A model generated the notes under the pieces. It saw only the letters and a program-made list of their open reading frames with translations. It made no database searches and had not been told where the DNA came from. Positions 7,901 to 16,994 of a stretch of DNA of 54,067 nucleotides are shown here, piece by piece (position 1 is the first letter of the stretch; the number at the start of each line of letters is the position of its first letter). The stretch covers positions 1-54,067 of the IMG/VR virus record IMGVR_UViG_3300033153_006334, one strand, 5' to 3'. The position numbers and the translations under genes were made by a program. The stretch comes from a virus.

Positions 7901-8884
7901 GACCTAAAGTCACTCGAAGAAAGTTATAATGATGCTATTCGAGAGTCCAAGCAAAAGACAATGACTGAAGAGGAAAAATGGTATGATGATAGAAAAGAGC
8001 TAAATCGTTTAATGAATGAAGCAAGAACAACAAACGATGAAGATACATGGAAGAAAGCTTTTGATCTTGCAAAGAGTCTTGGTAAAGAAATAGAGGATGA
8101 GCAAGGGAATGTTGTAAAGAGTATTGAAGAAACCACTCGTTTATCTCAGAGGCTAATGACCGAGATTCATGGTGAGCAAATGAAGCTTGTTCGTAAGGAG
8201 ATTGCCGAAAGAGAACACCAGATGGATGCTATAAAAGAGGATATAACAGAACTTGAAGGTCTTATTAAACAATATGGGGAAGCAGTTGATGAGGTAAGCA
8301 AAAAAGAACTTCAGTTAAGAATGGAGAAAGCACTTCAGAGTATTGGTAAGGCACATGACATTGTAACTAAATTTAAAGCCAAATGGGATGAATTAAAAAG
8401 TAAAACAATAACTCTTACTGTAAAAGTCAATGACCAAAGTGGAGGGAAGTTTGATTCTGGTCCCGATGTTGTTCCCGAAGGAAAAACAGGAGGCGTAGTA
8501 AAAGCCAAAAGAGGAGCAAAGCTTCCCGGATTTGGGGGAGGGGATAAAGTAAGAGCTTTACTGGAAGCAGGAGAATGGGTTATAAGAAAGGAAGCTGTGC
8601 AAAAATATGGCTCAGCTATGTTTGCAGCACTAAACAACCTAAACTTTGATGTTCAGGATTTGCTTGGTGGAGTTATGAAAAAAATGGGAGGATTTATCAA
8701 TCCCCCTGTACATAAATTTCAAACAGGAGGTGCCACAGCTAGTGAAGAAGGTGGAGGTGGAACCAAAATTTATAATATAACTTTCTCTCCTCAATTTATG
8801 ACAGGGGATGAAATGGCAATGAGAGCTATGGCACCAGAACTTAAACGAGTACTTGAAGATTTAGACCATAGGTGGGGTGAGTAA
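4925..8884 (+). CDS. tail tape measure protein, TP901 type
   Basis: The 1319 residues set tail length and help DNA entry. The N-terminal third matches the TP901 core (residues about 100-380, with words such as FSTGEVAEGMVLLGQAGFS). Two hydrophobic segments follow at about 437-473 and 511-530, then long helical regions, with coiled coil at about 955-1155. Near the C-terminus (about 1187-1240) is the Gly-rich element with EAGEWVIRKEAVQKYG that often closes tape measure proteins. At roughly 0.15 nm per residue the tail would be about 200 nm. It starts two bases after the chaperone stop and overlaps the next gene by one base (TAATG). Confidence 0.92.
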   Translation: MADKSLNLGTIFTADASQFFSTIGKMKASLKTLNTAYVQSGAAAKRGFSGVAPAVDKTSKAFDKGGNRVQEYSKQIGKVEGAFKRTVAAMKVTASYGIAATAIFAVTNAFKAGIKEIVDYDQALKNLQAITRATDAEVVGMGETIKHVAETTKFSTGEVAEGMVLLGQAGFSASEAMNAMQSVSDLATGTLGDMKTVTDLLTTTIRAFNLDTIESSRVADVMANAINRSKLTIDKLRVAFNFVGAAAAQSGLSIEEISASMMLLANNGLRASTIGTGLRQVLARLLAPNRKLRAEFEAQGIALDKVNPKTVGYQNAMKELTKILFDAETQTVDMGKAYQLFGLRGAQAVSVLVKGFAGTGFQGMLDKTYEVGTASEMAGIQMEGLGVMIKNLADRARLIAVAFGEGGATHAIKLFINALRKAVTAIIRFLETGLGKLIVSFGVVTGSTYLFLKAIALLIPAISSLMKMMLAAKLASVSWMATLISMSSHMTFARASSVMLGTSIANLAHPYLVAAAAVGILVAVVNYYLGSTQRAIDATVKLTQKTTNNVHALKVYSQILTVLSDKKKKGKKIDDEYITVLKRLIKSYPDLKNQIELSTKAFEKNAAAVNKALGIELQNNIEQSTRLVQLYTKAAEEARIKTGLWQSVVFLWEKYLDTLINIFDDFFGTIGRGWAKVLDVFSDIASKIPFIGTALSENLLKMKEIFGDLVGAAKNFFIGMGKDSEEATKAEEKRIGVLRDASKVMKEGGKSAKEITDELIKMGATEKDISKLTESFVDQKKALSDLEERYGGTLKDLPNMFSGFYEELDDLRKADFAKTSDAIDKEIAAFSKKNGLLSDGTEKRYEAEAAIRARNLLKFVDSSFKEILSEEELSKKKTEILDTYLQAVAKRYDEKTIIIHNTYQKELALAGENNDKLIAAHEKFDLAIVVAENERAKTIEGIQKVHNEKVKVEQKKIVDELRELHKKMAEDLINQLKSKYNELKGEVEKLMDDLKSLEESYNDAIRESKQKTMTEEEKWYDDRKELNRLMNEARTTNDEDTWKKAFDLAKSLGKEIEDEQGNVVKSIEETTRLSQRLMTEIHGEQMKLVRKEIAEREHQMDAIKEDITELEGLIKQYGEAVDEVSKKELQLRMEKALQSIGKAHDIVTKFKAKWDELKSKTITLTVKVNDQSGGKFDSGPDVVPEGKTGGVVKAKRGAKLPGFGGGDKVRALLEAGEWVIRKEAVQKYGSAMFAALNNLNFDVQDLLGGVMKKMGGFINPPVHKFQTGGATASEEGGGGTKIYNITFSPQFMTGDEMAMRAMAPELKRVLEDLDHRWGE

Positions 8885-9621
8885 TGTCCAAGATAAAATT
8901 ATATACAAGGAACATTTTAGAAACAGGAACATTTACTATTACAGGAGATGAAGAAACTGGGTATCCCGAAGAACGAGTGCATGATAGAGATATAAGTCTT
9001 TATTGGCAAGAGGATATTTTGGTCTCTCCTGAGTATTTTCATATTGACCAAGGAGTCGCTTCTTCTGTAGCTGTAGATGCTTTGATTGTTACAGGACATA
9101 ATTTTAATGGAAGTGATTTACAATGGCAATGGTCTGAAAATGATTCTGATTGGTATGATGCTGTAACAGATTGGACTCAAGGAGATGCTTTACAGATAGT
9201 TAAAACTCTTTCAATAGCTCTTACAAAAAGATATTGGCGTTTAGTGCTGACTACTTCTGAGATAGCCCAATGCACAGAAATATTTATGTCTTATGGTCAT
9301 GAATTTCAAGTAAGATTTGATGACCCTCCCGATGGAATGAAAAAGGCAAATGTAAGTTGGCAGGAAACAGTTGGTGGTATTGAGCGTTCTACAAAGTATG
9401 GTGATAGAAAGAGAGTCAGAAGTTATTCTCTATTCCTTAATGAAACTAATTTAGCTAATTTTCGTTCTGCAATGGATGATTTGGATGAAAGTTCTAAACC
9501 ATTTTATATTAAAGACCATGAAGATGATTATTGGATGTGTCGTTTGACTCGGGACCCAAAAGAGAAATATCAGACACCCGGAACTACTCCACTGACAATA
9601 GAGGTTATTGAAAAACTGTGA
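8884..9621 (+). CDS. distal tail protein (Dit-like)
   Basis: A 245-residue beta-rich protein directly after the tape measure gene, the usual place of the distal tail protein that joins the tube to the tip. A central segment with ALIVTGHNF and a Trp-rich stretch after it resembles a galactose-binding-like fold, which Dit proteins often carry in their C-terminal half. No catalytic motif is seen. It overlaps the tape measure gene by one base and the tail tip gene by four (GTGA), so all three are probably made together. Confidence 0.7.
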   Translation: MSKIKLYTRNILETGTFTITGDEETGYPEERVHDRDISLYWQEDILVSPEYFHIDQGVASSVAVDALIVTGHNFNGSDLQWQWSENDSDWYDAVTDWTQGDALQIVKTLSIALTKRYWRLVLTTSEIAQCTEIFMSYGHEFQVRFDDPPDGMKKANVSWQETVGGIERSTKYGDRKRVRSYSLFLNETNLANFRSAMDDLDESSKPFYIKDHEDDYWMCRLTRDPKEKYQTPGTTPLTIEVIEKL

Positions 9622-12600
9622 AGACTTTAAGCGCATTTAATCAGACTGCTGTTGATAATCCGCATGTGGATATAATTAGGCTTGTTAAAATTGATTTTGG
9701 TGGTCTGATTTTGTATCTGTGTGACAGAACATGGGGAGATTCAGGCAGTAAGTGTATATTTAATGGTCAAATATATGAGCCGTTAATTGTTTCTTGGGGA
9801 ACTATTGACCAAGGAAGAATCGACCCCATTACTTTTCGATACTCTCCCGGACAAGCAAGTTTTACTGTTGATAACAAACCCACTGTTGGTGGATTTGATT
9901 GTTTCACTTCTATCTTTCCTACTTATAGACCGCACAAAGCGATTGTAACAATATCACAAATATTTAATGGAGCAACACTTGCAGCAGATGAAATAACTGA
10001 GTGGGAAGGAAAGATTGAAGACTTCCCTACAATGAAACAAGATGTTGTTGGTATGACTTGTATAGGTTATGATTTATCTATATTAGCCTCCTTTGAACAC
10101 ACCACTGTTTCTTTTTCTAATTATCCCGGAGCAGACCCTGATGAAGTTGGAAAGATGCTCCCTGTTGTATATGGAGAAGCAAAGAAAGTTCCTTTTATAG
10201 CTGCTGATGTTGGTTCAATGACGACAACGACTGAGGATTTAGATACTACTGAGACTGTAATTGATGTTACGGATGCCAGTCTTTTTCCTACTTCTGGTAC
10301 GATACAAATAGACAGTGAAGAAATTGATTATACAGGAACTACCGCAACACAGTTTACTGGTTGTACTAGAGGTGTGAATGATACAGATGCTTCAGAACAT
10401 GACCCTGCTGCGACTGTTGCTGAACTACAATCTAATTATTATTTTATTATTGAACATCCGCTTGTTTCTGTGCCAGTTGTTTATGTTGAGCATAGGACAA
10501 CAGGAGAGTTTGTTAGACAATTAACAGATATTTATACAATCTATACAGGGCAAACAGGGGATGAACATGCAAGTTATCCAGGTAAAGGGGTAATTGAGTT
10601 TAATCTTCTCCCTTCCATAAATAAACAAATAAACATAGAGGCAGTAGATACCATTGATGTAGATGACGCCATTGGTGTCGATGATAATATTGGTATGTCT
10701 GTTGGAGGGAATACAAAAGACTGCTATCCTAATTCTGGTCCCTCTTCTGGTAGGGATGGTAGTACTTGGACGGCATATCGACTGCCTCTTGGTGTTACTT
10801 CTTTTGGTTTTGCATCAACAAATTATGGAACAATTGTTTCCCAAACTATCTTTGTATATGTGCAGAGTTTTGATACAGGATATTGTAATATTAGTCTTTC
10901 TGGTGGAAGTGGCAGTTTGATTGTACAAGGGTATATGTCTCATGGTTCTTGGATGCGTATTCCTTGTACTGGTGGAAGTTGGAGTTCCAGTATTGTAATG
11001 AACTCTGGTAGTGGGGAATTTTGGGTATTTGATTGTTATAAAGTTGTTGAATACAATGCCACAGGCTCCAAAACTGGTTCAGCTTATAGAGATGGAGCAG
11101 CAACAAAAACAGGAACAGTTACTTTAACAGGGAATAGTGTTGCAGATACAGTTATTGGTGGTGCTGTTTGTGCTGATGTCCAAGGTTACCCTGCTGATGC
11201 TTCTGGAAATTATGGGACTGTGGATTCTTTAATTGCAAGACCTGACCATATATTGAAGCATATTCTTGTGAAGAAGTGCAGTCTTTCTATTGATAGAATA
11301 GATACAGCTTCCTATGATGCGTCAGGAGCAAGGTATACAACATACTTCATGGAGCAAGCAGTTGTTTTGTTGAACCCTCCTGTTGTTCCTGATTTAGTGT
11401 ATGATATAGCAAGACAATCACGCTCTCTTGTGTTTTGGGAAGCAGGACAACACCATCTTAGATTTATTGAAATGGAAGAAACAACGGACAAAGAACTTAT
11501 TGCAAATAGAATTGACTTAAACTCAATAAAAGTAAGTTATACAAATCGAACTTATATAAAAAATAAATTTACTGCTGTTTTCAATAAAGAATGGACTGCT
11601 GCAAGCAGACAAGGAGTTGAGCTTTTTACAGAGGCTATTGAAGTTCAGGACGATGATAGTATAGATGATTATGGAACTTTAGAAGCAGAGCAAATTGAAT
11701 ATCCTTATATAGAGGATGGAGGGACAGCTTTAATTTGTTTGAATGATGTAAAAGTAAATAAAAAAAGACCAAAGAATTTAATAGAGTTAATTGGAGGTCT
11801 TTACTTGTCTGAGTTAGAAATGGGGGATGTTCTCTCCTTTTCCTTTAGTAGTGGTGATAAACTTGACCTAGCTTTATTGAAGCTAATAGCTTCGACAGTG
11901 AATCAATTCCGAGTTATGGGCAAAATACAAACATCTAAATCAGATATGAAACTGTATTTGTCCTTTGAGGCAACATCTGATGCAATTACCTATGAAGGAG
12001 CTTTCTACCCTATTGTTTCTTCTGATGATGGTTATTGTATATCGACTTTCTTTTATAATAATGTAAATGAAAATATTATTGGTGGTACAAGTGATGAAAC
12101 ATCGACTTCTTCAACTTCTTCGACAGCTTCAACTACCAGTACTTCAAGTTCAACCCATTCAACCACTACGTTTACAACTACATCTACAAGCACGACAATA
12201 TCAACTACCAGTTCAAGTACAACAACCAGTTCAAGTTCTTCTTCAAGTACAACCACAACTACTGGAACTTTTACAACCACAACAACGGTTAATCCTTGTG
12301 ATATTGGATATGAGACTGCAAATAGATGTGTAGGAGCAGTTGCTACAGCTTCCTCAGATGAATTAGGACACGAAGCTCCCGATGCTATTGATGAAGATAT
12401 AGATAATTATTGGAAATCTGATGCTTCTGGTTTTCCACAGTGGATTAATATAGAAATGCCAATTGCAAGAACGATTGGTAAGATTGTAATAAAGACAGAT
12501 AGTACTCAATTTACTTATCATCCTACTTCTTATGATTTGAAAGCATCAACTACAGGAGTCTTTGGTGGAGAAGAAGTCACTCTGTTAAGTCATACGAGTA

Positions 12601-12911
12601 TTAGTTGGTCTTCAAATGAGACAAAAGAATGGTGGTTTGAGAACGGAACAGCTTATAGACATTGGAGATTATATATTAATGGGAATGCGGCTGGACAATA
12701 TGCAACTATCTGTGAATTAGAATTGTATCAGTGCAATGCTTATACAACAACGACAACCACAACTTCGAGTTCAACCAGTTCTACGGCTTCAACTACGAGT
12801 ACAGTATCAACAACCAGTACCATTTCTACTACAAGTAGTACAGTTTCAACAACCAGTTCTACATATTCATCTACAACGAGCAGCAGCACAACCACAACAA
12901 CTACAGCATAA
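9618..12911 (+). CDS. tail tip / hub protein with discoidin domain and two Ser/Thr stalks
   Basis: GTG at 9618 is the start, overlapping the previous stop (GTGA). The 1097 residues divide into an N-terminal hub-like part, an inserted module at about 200-270 with the common phage pattern GTIQIDSEEIDYTG..FTGCTRG, a beta-rich middle, and a Ser/Thr tract at about 827-890. Next comes a discoidin (F5/8 type C) domain at about 890-1040, with ATASSDE and a later KSDASGFPQWINIE. A second Ser/Thr tract of about 55 residues follows, ending in Thr runs and Ala. Discoidin domains bind glycans, so this protein may touch the host surface from a flexible stalk. Both tracts use many different Ser and Thr codons. 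Confidence 0.8.
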   Translation: MKTLSAFNQTAVDNPHVDIIRLVKIDFGGLILYLCDRTWGDSGSKCIFNGQIYEPLIVSWGTIDQGRIDPITFRYSPGQASFTVDNKPTVGGFDCFTSIFPTYRPHKAIVTISQIFNGATLAADEITEWEGKIEDFPTMKQDVVGMTCIGYDLSILASFEHTTVSFSNYPGADPDEVGKMLPVVYGEAKKVPFIAADVGSMTTTTEDLDTTETVIDVTDASLFPTSGTIQIDSEEIDYTGTTATQFTGCTRGVNDTDASEHDPAATVAELQSNYYFIIEHPLVSVPVVYVEHRTTGEFVRQLTDIYTIYTGQTGDEHASYPGKGVIEFNLLPSINKQINIEAVDTIDVDDAIGVDDNIGMSVGGNTKDCYPNSGPSSGRDGSTWTAYRLPLGVTSFGFASTNYGTIVSQTIFVYVQSFDTGYCNISLSGGSGSLIVQGYMSHGSWMRIPCTGGSWSSSIVMNSGSGEFWVFDCYKVVEYNATGSKTGSAYRDGAATKTGTVTLTGNSVADTVIGGAVCADVQGYPADASGNYGTVDSLIARPDHILKHILVKKCSLSIDRIDTASYDASGARYTTYFMEQAVVLLNPPVVPDLVYDIARQSRSLVFWEAGQHHLRFIEMEETTDKELIANRIDLNSIKVSYTNRTYIKNKFTAVFNKEWTAASRQGVELFTEAIEVQDDDSIDDYGTLEAEQIEYPYIEDGGTALICLNDVKVNKKRPKNLIELIGGLYLSELEMGDVLSFSFSSGDKLDLALLKLIASTVNQFRVMGKIQTSKSDMKLYLSFEATSDAITYEGAFYPIVSSDDGYCISTFFYNNVNENIIGGTSDETSTSSTSSTASTTSTSSSTHSTTTFTTTSTSTTISTTSSSTTTSSSSSSSTTTTTGTFTTTTTVNPCDIGYETANRCVGAVATASSDELGHEAPDAIDEDIDNYWKSDASGFPQWINIEMPIARTIGKIVIKTDSTQFTYHPTSYDLKASTTGVFGGEEVTLLSHTSISWSSNETKEWWFENGTAYRHWRLYINGNAAGQYATICELELYQCNAYTTTTTTTSSSTSSTASTTSTVSTTSTISTTSSTVSTTSSTYSSTTSSSTTTTTTA

Positions 12912-12920
12912 GGAAAGAAA

Positions 12921-14471
12921 ATGGCTAACAGAGCTTTTATAAGATTTAGAAATGTAACAATACCAAGTTATTCAATAGTGTCTAATGTTTTTGCTAGGTT
13001 TACTGCATACTCTAATAGGTCTGATACTCCTGTTAATTTAAGATGTGCTTTTGTTAATGAAGAAAATCCAGATGCCCCAGTTTCCTATGCAGAATTACAG
13101 GCTTTTAGTTTAACAGATTGGGTTTCTTGGGATACTTTAGAAGGCTGGACAGATGGAACAGTTTATGATACTCCTGATTTGACAGACATATTACAGGATG
13201 TGATAAACAGTTCTGGGTGGTCTTTTAATGATAATATTATATTAATTATTGAAGATGTTAGTTCAAGTGGTCAGAGGGGGTTTTCGTCTGTACAGTTTAA
13301 TAGTGGAGATGAAAGAGCAACTCTATTTGGTGATTATACAGCGAGAGAAGGTACAGTGTCAGAAAGTTTTATTATTAGAGAAGATTTAGGTTTTTCTGGG
13401 AGTATTGGAAGAAGAGCAATCGTTAGGTCATCCAATAATGAATTATTTTGTATTTATTCCCGTGAGAATGGTGATTTTTTACAACTCTGTTGTGGCAAAT
13501 CTGTGGATAATGGGGAAACTTGGTTTGAAACAGTCTTATATTCTGTAGAATCTACATTAGGAATGGAACCAATTATAGCAATAGATAGTGATAATTATTT
13601 GCATATTGCTTGGATTGATGGCACATATTTTGCTCGACAAATTAAATATTGTAAATGGGATACAGTAGCAACTCCAACAATTCAAGAATTGACTGCTGTG
13701 AGATATAAGGTAGAAAGTATATCCATAGCTATAGATAGTAATGATTATGTTCATATAGTATGGGCGAATAGAACTATTAGTGGTAATGTTTCGGATATTT
13801 ATTATATACAATATACAACAAGTTGGCAATCCGAACAAAACTTAACTAATGCTACTACCTACCAAACAAGTCCTTCCATTGCCATAGATTCTCTTGACAA
13901 TATTCATGTTGTTTGGTCGGGGGCACCAGTAGGAGAAACTATATATCAAATTAGGTATATGGAATATACTACAAGTTGGAGTTCTATTACTACCTTAACC
14001 AATGCAGGCGCTTCTAGAGCAAACCCTACTATAGCCATAGATAGTAATGATTATTTACATATTGCTTGGATAGGCAGTATAGGTGTTTACTATAAAGAAG
14101 TTGAATATATAAAATATACTATAAGTTGGGGAAGTGTAGTCACTTTGATGTCCAGTGATATTATTATGAAGCTTGGTATTTCTATTGCTGTGGATAGTAA
14201 TGATTATATATATATTTTGTGGTCACAAAATATGCTGTCTGGAAGATACTTATTAAGACAGATAGAGTATACTACAAGTTGGAGCATCCCTATAACTTTA
14301 ATCCCACATGGAATAGAGCAAGGAAAGGAACCATCTCTTGTATCTTCTTTGCACCCAATAGTAAATTCAATAAAAGCAAATATCCCTAATACAGGGTATG
14401 CACTAATGTATGATGCTGACAGTTATAACATTATGTTCTATGGCAGTGACGATTTAACTTGGGAAACGTAA
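12921..14471 (+). CDS. beta-propeller receptor-binding fibre
   Basis: A 516-residue protein. The N-terminal 145 residues resemble a carbohydrate-binding jelly roll of the CBM96 or DNRLRF type (FIRFRNVTIP, then DLTDILQDVINSSGW). The rest holds about five blade-like repeats, each with a core like SIAIDSNDYLHIVW followed by a strand ending in YTTSW, typical of sialidase-like or BNR propellers. No full sialidase catalytic set is evident, so a binding role is favoured. It follows the tail tip gene by nine bases after AAGGAAAG. This is the last gene before the glycan cluster and a good candidate for receptor recognition. Confidence 0.75.
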   Translation: MANRAFIRFRNVTIPSYSIVSNVFARFTAYSNRSDTPVNLRCAFVNEENPDAPVSYAELQAFSLTDWVSWDTLEGWTDGTVYDTPDLTDILQDVINSSGWSFNDNIILIIEDVSSSGQRGFSSVQFNSGDERATLFGDYTAREGTVSESFIIREDLGFSGSIGRRAIVRSSNNELFCIYSRENGDFLQLCCGKSVDNGETWFETVLYSVESTLGMEPIIAIDSDNYLHIAWIDGTYFARQIKYCKWDTVATPTIQELTAVRYKVESISIAIDSNDYVHIVWANRTISGNVSDIYYIQYTTSWQSEQNLTNATTYQTSPSIAIDSLDNIHVVWSGAPVGETIYQIRYMEYTTSWSSITTLTNAGASRANPTIAIDSNDYLHIAWIGSIGVYYKEVEYIKYTISWGSVVTLMSSDIIMKLGISIAVDSNDYIYILWSQNMLSGRYLLRQIEYTTSWSIPITLIPHGIEQGKEPSLVSSLHPIVNSIKANIPNTGYALMYDADSYNIMFYGSDDLTWET

Positions 14472-14510
14472 CACAATCATTATTAACCCTAATGAAGAAA
14501 GGAGAACAAA

Positions 14511-15719
14511 ATGAAAATTGCACTATTAACAAATTTTATGGAGTTTCAACCTGGGTATTCCTTAACAGGAATTGTAAAAGACCAAGCTATTATGTTATCA
14601 AGGTTTGGTCATGACGTTCATCTGTTTGTAAATTCAGGATACAATGGGGAAGAGTTTGATGAATCTGTCACACTCCACAAGAGCATCCCTTTTACTCATT
14701 TAATAGATTATGAATCTGTTAATGATGTCACCGATGAACACAAGGAGATTATTGAGCAATGCAGGAAGAATTTAGTTGAGGAGTTAGCAGATTTTGACTT
14801 TGCTTTCACGCATGATTTCGTGTTTACAGGATGGTTTATGATATATGGACAAGCATGTAAGCAAGCTACTATAAGCCTTCCTAATTTACGCTGGCTGCAT
14901 TGGATACATTCAGTGCACAAGCTTGTCTTCCCAAACAATACGGACAGAATCAGAGTTGCAGAACAGTTTAGGGGATTTTCTGACGATGTTAGAATTATCC
15001 CACACATAAAGGATTTGCGAACGTTCTTTGATTTTAATGAGGACACTTGTAGATTTATTGATAAGTACCCTGCGATAATGCAAGCAGATGTTGTTCAGGT
15101 TCTTCCTGCTTCGGTTGATAGACTATCTTCCAAACGAGTCAAGGAAGTTATGAACATGTTTGCCGAAATGAAGATGCAAGGAAAATCGGTATTTCTTGTT
15201 ATTGTAAATCAATGGGCAACCGGAAGGAAGCAGAAAGAAGACACCAATATATATCGAACACACGCAATGAAAAATGGATTGATCGACCAGAAGGAATTTG
15301 CTTTTACTTCGGATTTTGAATCACCAAAGTTTGATGTTGGTATTCCAAAAGAAATGCTGAGAGAATTATTTCAGTGTTCTAACCTATTTATCTTTCCAAC
15401 AAGAGAAGAGAGTTTCGGATTAGTTGTTCCTGAGGCTTCATTGGCAGGGGGAGTTTTTATGGTTCTGAATAAGTCGTTGCAGATGCAAGTTGAAATCAGT
15501 GGTAACTTTGCGACATACTTTGAGTTTGGTTCACATACACAAACATTCAACCCCGATGACCCAGCAAAGTATTATCACGACCTTGCTATGATTACTATTG
15601 CAAGGATGAAAGAGAATGAATCGGTAATGACTAAGACGTTCATGCGACAAAGGTATAACATGGATAATCTTTACAGGACATTTTATGAACCAACAATGAT
15701 GGAATTGAAAGGGATATAA
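14511..15719 (+). CDS. glycosyltransferase, GT4 type (GT-B fold)
   Basis: A 402-residue protein with the layout of GT4 enzymes, which move a sugar from a nucleotide donor with retention of configuration. The C-terminal half carries the donor-site element LFIFPTREESFGLVVPEAS at about residues 290-308, including the E-x7-E motif of the family. The N-terminus (KIALLTNFMEFQPGYSLTG) has the open loop usual for this fold. AAAGGAG lies nine bases before the ATG, after a 39-base gap, so this may begin a new translational unit. It opens a block of thirteen glycan genes in the late structural gene set. The acceptor is unknown. Confidence 0.88.
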   Translation: MKIALLTNFMEFQPGYSLTGIVKDQAIMLSRFGHDVHLFVNSGYNGEEFDESVTLHKSIPFTHLIDYESVNDVTDEHKEIIEQCRKNLVEELADFDFAFTHDFVFTGWFMIYGQACKQATISLPNLRWLHWIHSVHKLVFPNNTDRIRVAEQFRGFSDDVRIIPHIKDLRTFFDFNEDTCRFIDKYPAIMQADVVQVLPASVDRLSSKRVKEVMNMFAEMKMQGKSVFLVIVNQWATGRKQKEDTNIYRTHAMKNGLIDQKEFAFTSDFESPKFDVGIPKEMLRELFQCSNLFIFPTREESFGLVVPEASLAGGVFMVLNKSLQMQVEISGNFATYFEFGSHTQTFNPDDPAKYYHDLAMITIARMKENESVMTKTFMRQRYNMDNLYRTFYEPTMMELKGI

Positions 15720-15720
15720 A

Positions 15721-16308
15721 ATGACAGGACATAGAACTTGGTTGGGGGATGAAGGGTTGAGGATTGTTGCTTGCCATCAGGAAGGGGAACTGGCAATTAT
15801 CAGAGATGTTGTTCTTGATTTTAAGCCAGAGTTAATGGTTGAATTAGGAACATGTGTTGGTGGAATTACTTTACTATTGCATCAATGTTTCCCCGATATC
15901 CCTTTGCACTCTTTTGATAATAAGTCAATAGTGAAGAGTGCAAAGAAAGCTCGGAGCAGTCTTACTATTGAGCTACTTGAAAGATTTCAGAAGGAGGCAT
16001 TCAATGAAAATGTTGAGTTCCATGTTGCAGATGTGTTTGCAGATGGGAAGTATATTGTTGAGTGCCTTCTTACAAGTGAGAAAAGAAAATTCCTTTACTG
16101 CGATAATGGCAATAAGGACATGGAAATAAATCTGTTTGCAAAATGTTTATCTATAGGAGATGTACTTGGAGTGCATGATTGGGGATTTGAAGTTGGATGG
16201 GAATGGGCAGGAGTAAAGGAAACCCTGTCTTCTTTTGAAGAGATGAGTATAAATGAAACGCTCAGAGATAAATTTTTAACAGCAAGATTTTTTAGGAAAA
16301 TAAAATGA
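15721..16308 (+). CDS. class I SAM methyltransferase, CmcI-like
   Basis: A 195-residue protein with a Rossmann-type SAM motif at about residues 39-49 (MVELGTCVGGI), an acidic residue ending the next strand (HSFDN) and a later KRKFLYCDNGNK segment. The order of these elements resembles the cephalosporin hydroxylase-like and macrocin-type methyltransferases that act on small molecules or sugars. It starts one base after the GT4 stop and overlaps the next gene by four bases. A likely role is to methylate a sugar of the glycan made by this cluster, but the target is not shown by the sequence. Confidence 0.75.
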   Translation: MTGHRTWLGDEGLRIVACHQEGELAIIRDVVLDFKPELMVELGTCVGGITLLLHQCFPDIPLHSFDNKSIVKSAKKARSSLTIELLERFQKEAFNENVEFHVADVFADGKYIVECLLTSEKRKFLYCDNGNKDMEINLFAKCLSIGDVLGVHDWGFEVGWEWAGVKETLSSFEEMSINETLRDKFLTARFFRKIK

Positions 16309-16994
16309 ATAAATTTGAAGTAGTAATACCAGTTGTTAATGTTGATTTATTGGTTAATCTTTTTGATAGCATATCTATCAATACTTTGTTGCCAAGAAAA
16401 ATTATTATAATAAATAATACTGGTAGCTCAACTAATTGGTTATTTAATAGAGCGGTTCCTTTTCTTAATAAAAAAATAACTGTTTACGTTTACTACTCAA
16501 AAACAGGACTTTGCAATGAATCAATAAATCTTGGCATTACTAAACTGTCGAAAGACTGTGATTATGTCAGCGTTTTGAATGATGATATCGTTCTTACTAA
16601 AAATTTCTTTCAGAGAAATGCAGACTTGTTACAGGATAAAGCTTGTGGTGTGTCTTGTCCTTTTACTGTTCACTCTATGGATGAGTTAAAAATAGGGGAA
16701 GTTGAAAAGCAAGTGATGAGAAAAAGAGAAGGGTGGGCACTCACAATAAAGAAAGATGTGCTTGATAAAATTCCTTTGTTTCCATCTGAAAGAATAGCCA
16801 CATTTCATTGGGATGATTGGATTTGGTTTCATACATGCAAAGATTTGAATTTTTATTGGCTAAAGGACAGAGGAAACATGGTCTTTCATCATGTAGGGTC
16901 TTCGGTAGCTAAGTTAGGTTTTAAAAAACACAAAGCAAGAGAGCGTCTTGAGTTTAATAAAATAGGTCAAGAAAAAAAGTGGGGTAGAACATGA
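16305..16994 (+). CDS. glycosyltransferase, GT2-like (GT-A fold)
   Basis: A 229-residue protein starting in the ATGA overlap with the gene before. The N-terminus (FEVVIPVVNV) is the first strand of a GT-A fold, and VSVLNDDIVL at about residues 86-95 is the acidic metal- and donor-binding motif. A later segment around HWDDWIWFH is the usual acceptor side. At 229 residues it is near the short end for a GT2 enzyme, so it is probably a single soluble domain. It forms a tightly overlapping run with its neighbours. Confidence 0.8.
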   Translation: MNKFEVVIPVVNVDLLVNLFDSISINTLLPRKIIIINNTGSSTNWLFNRAVPFLNKKITVYVYYSKTGLCNESINLGITKLSKDCDYVSVLNDDIVLTKNFFQRNADLLQDKACGVSCPFTVHSMDELKIGEVEKQVMRKREGWALTIKKDVLDKIPLFPSERIATFHWDDWIWFHTCKDLNFYWLKDRGNMVFHHVGSSVAKLGFKKHKARERLEFNKIGQEKKWGRT

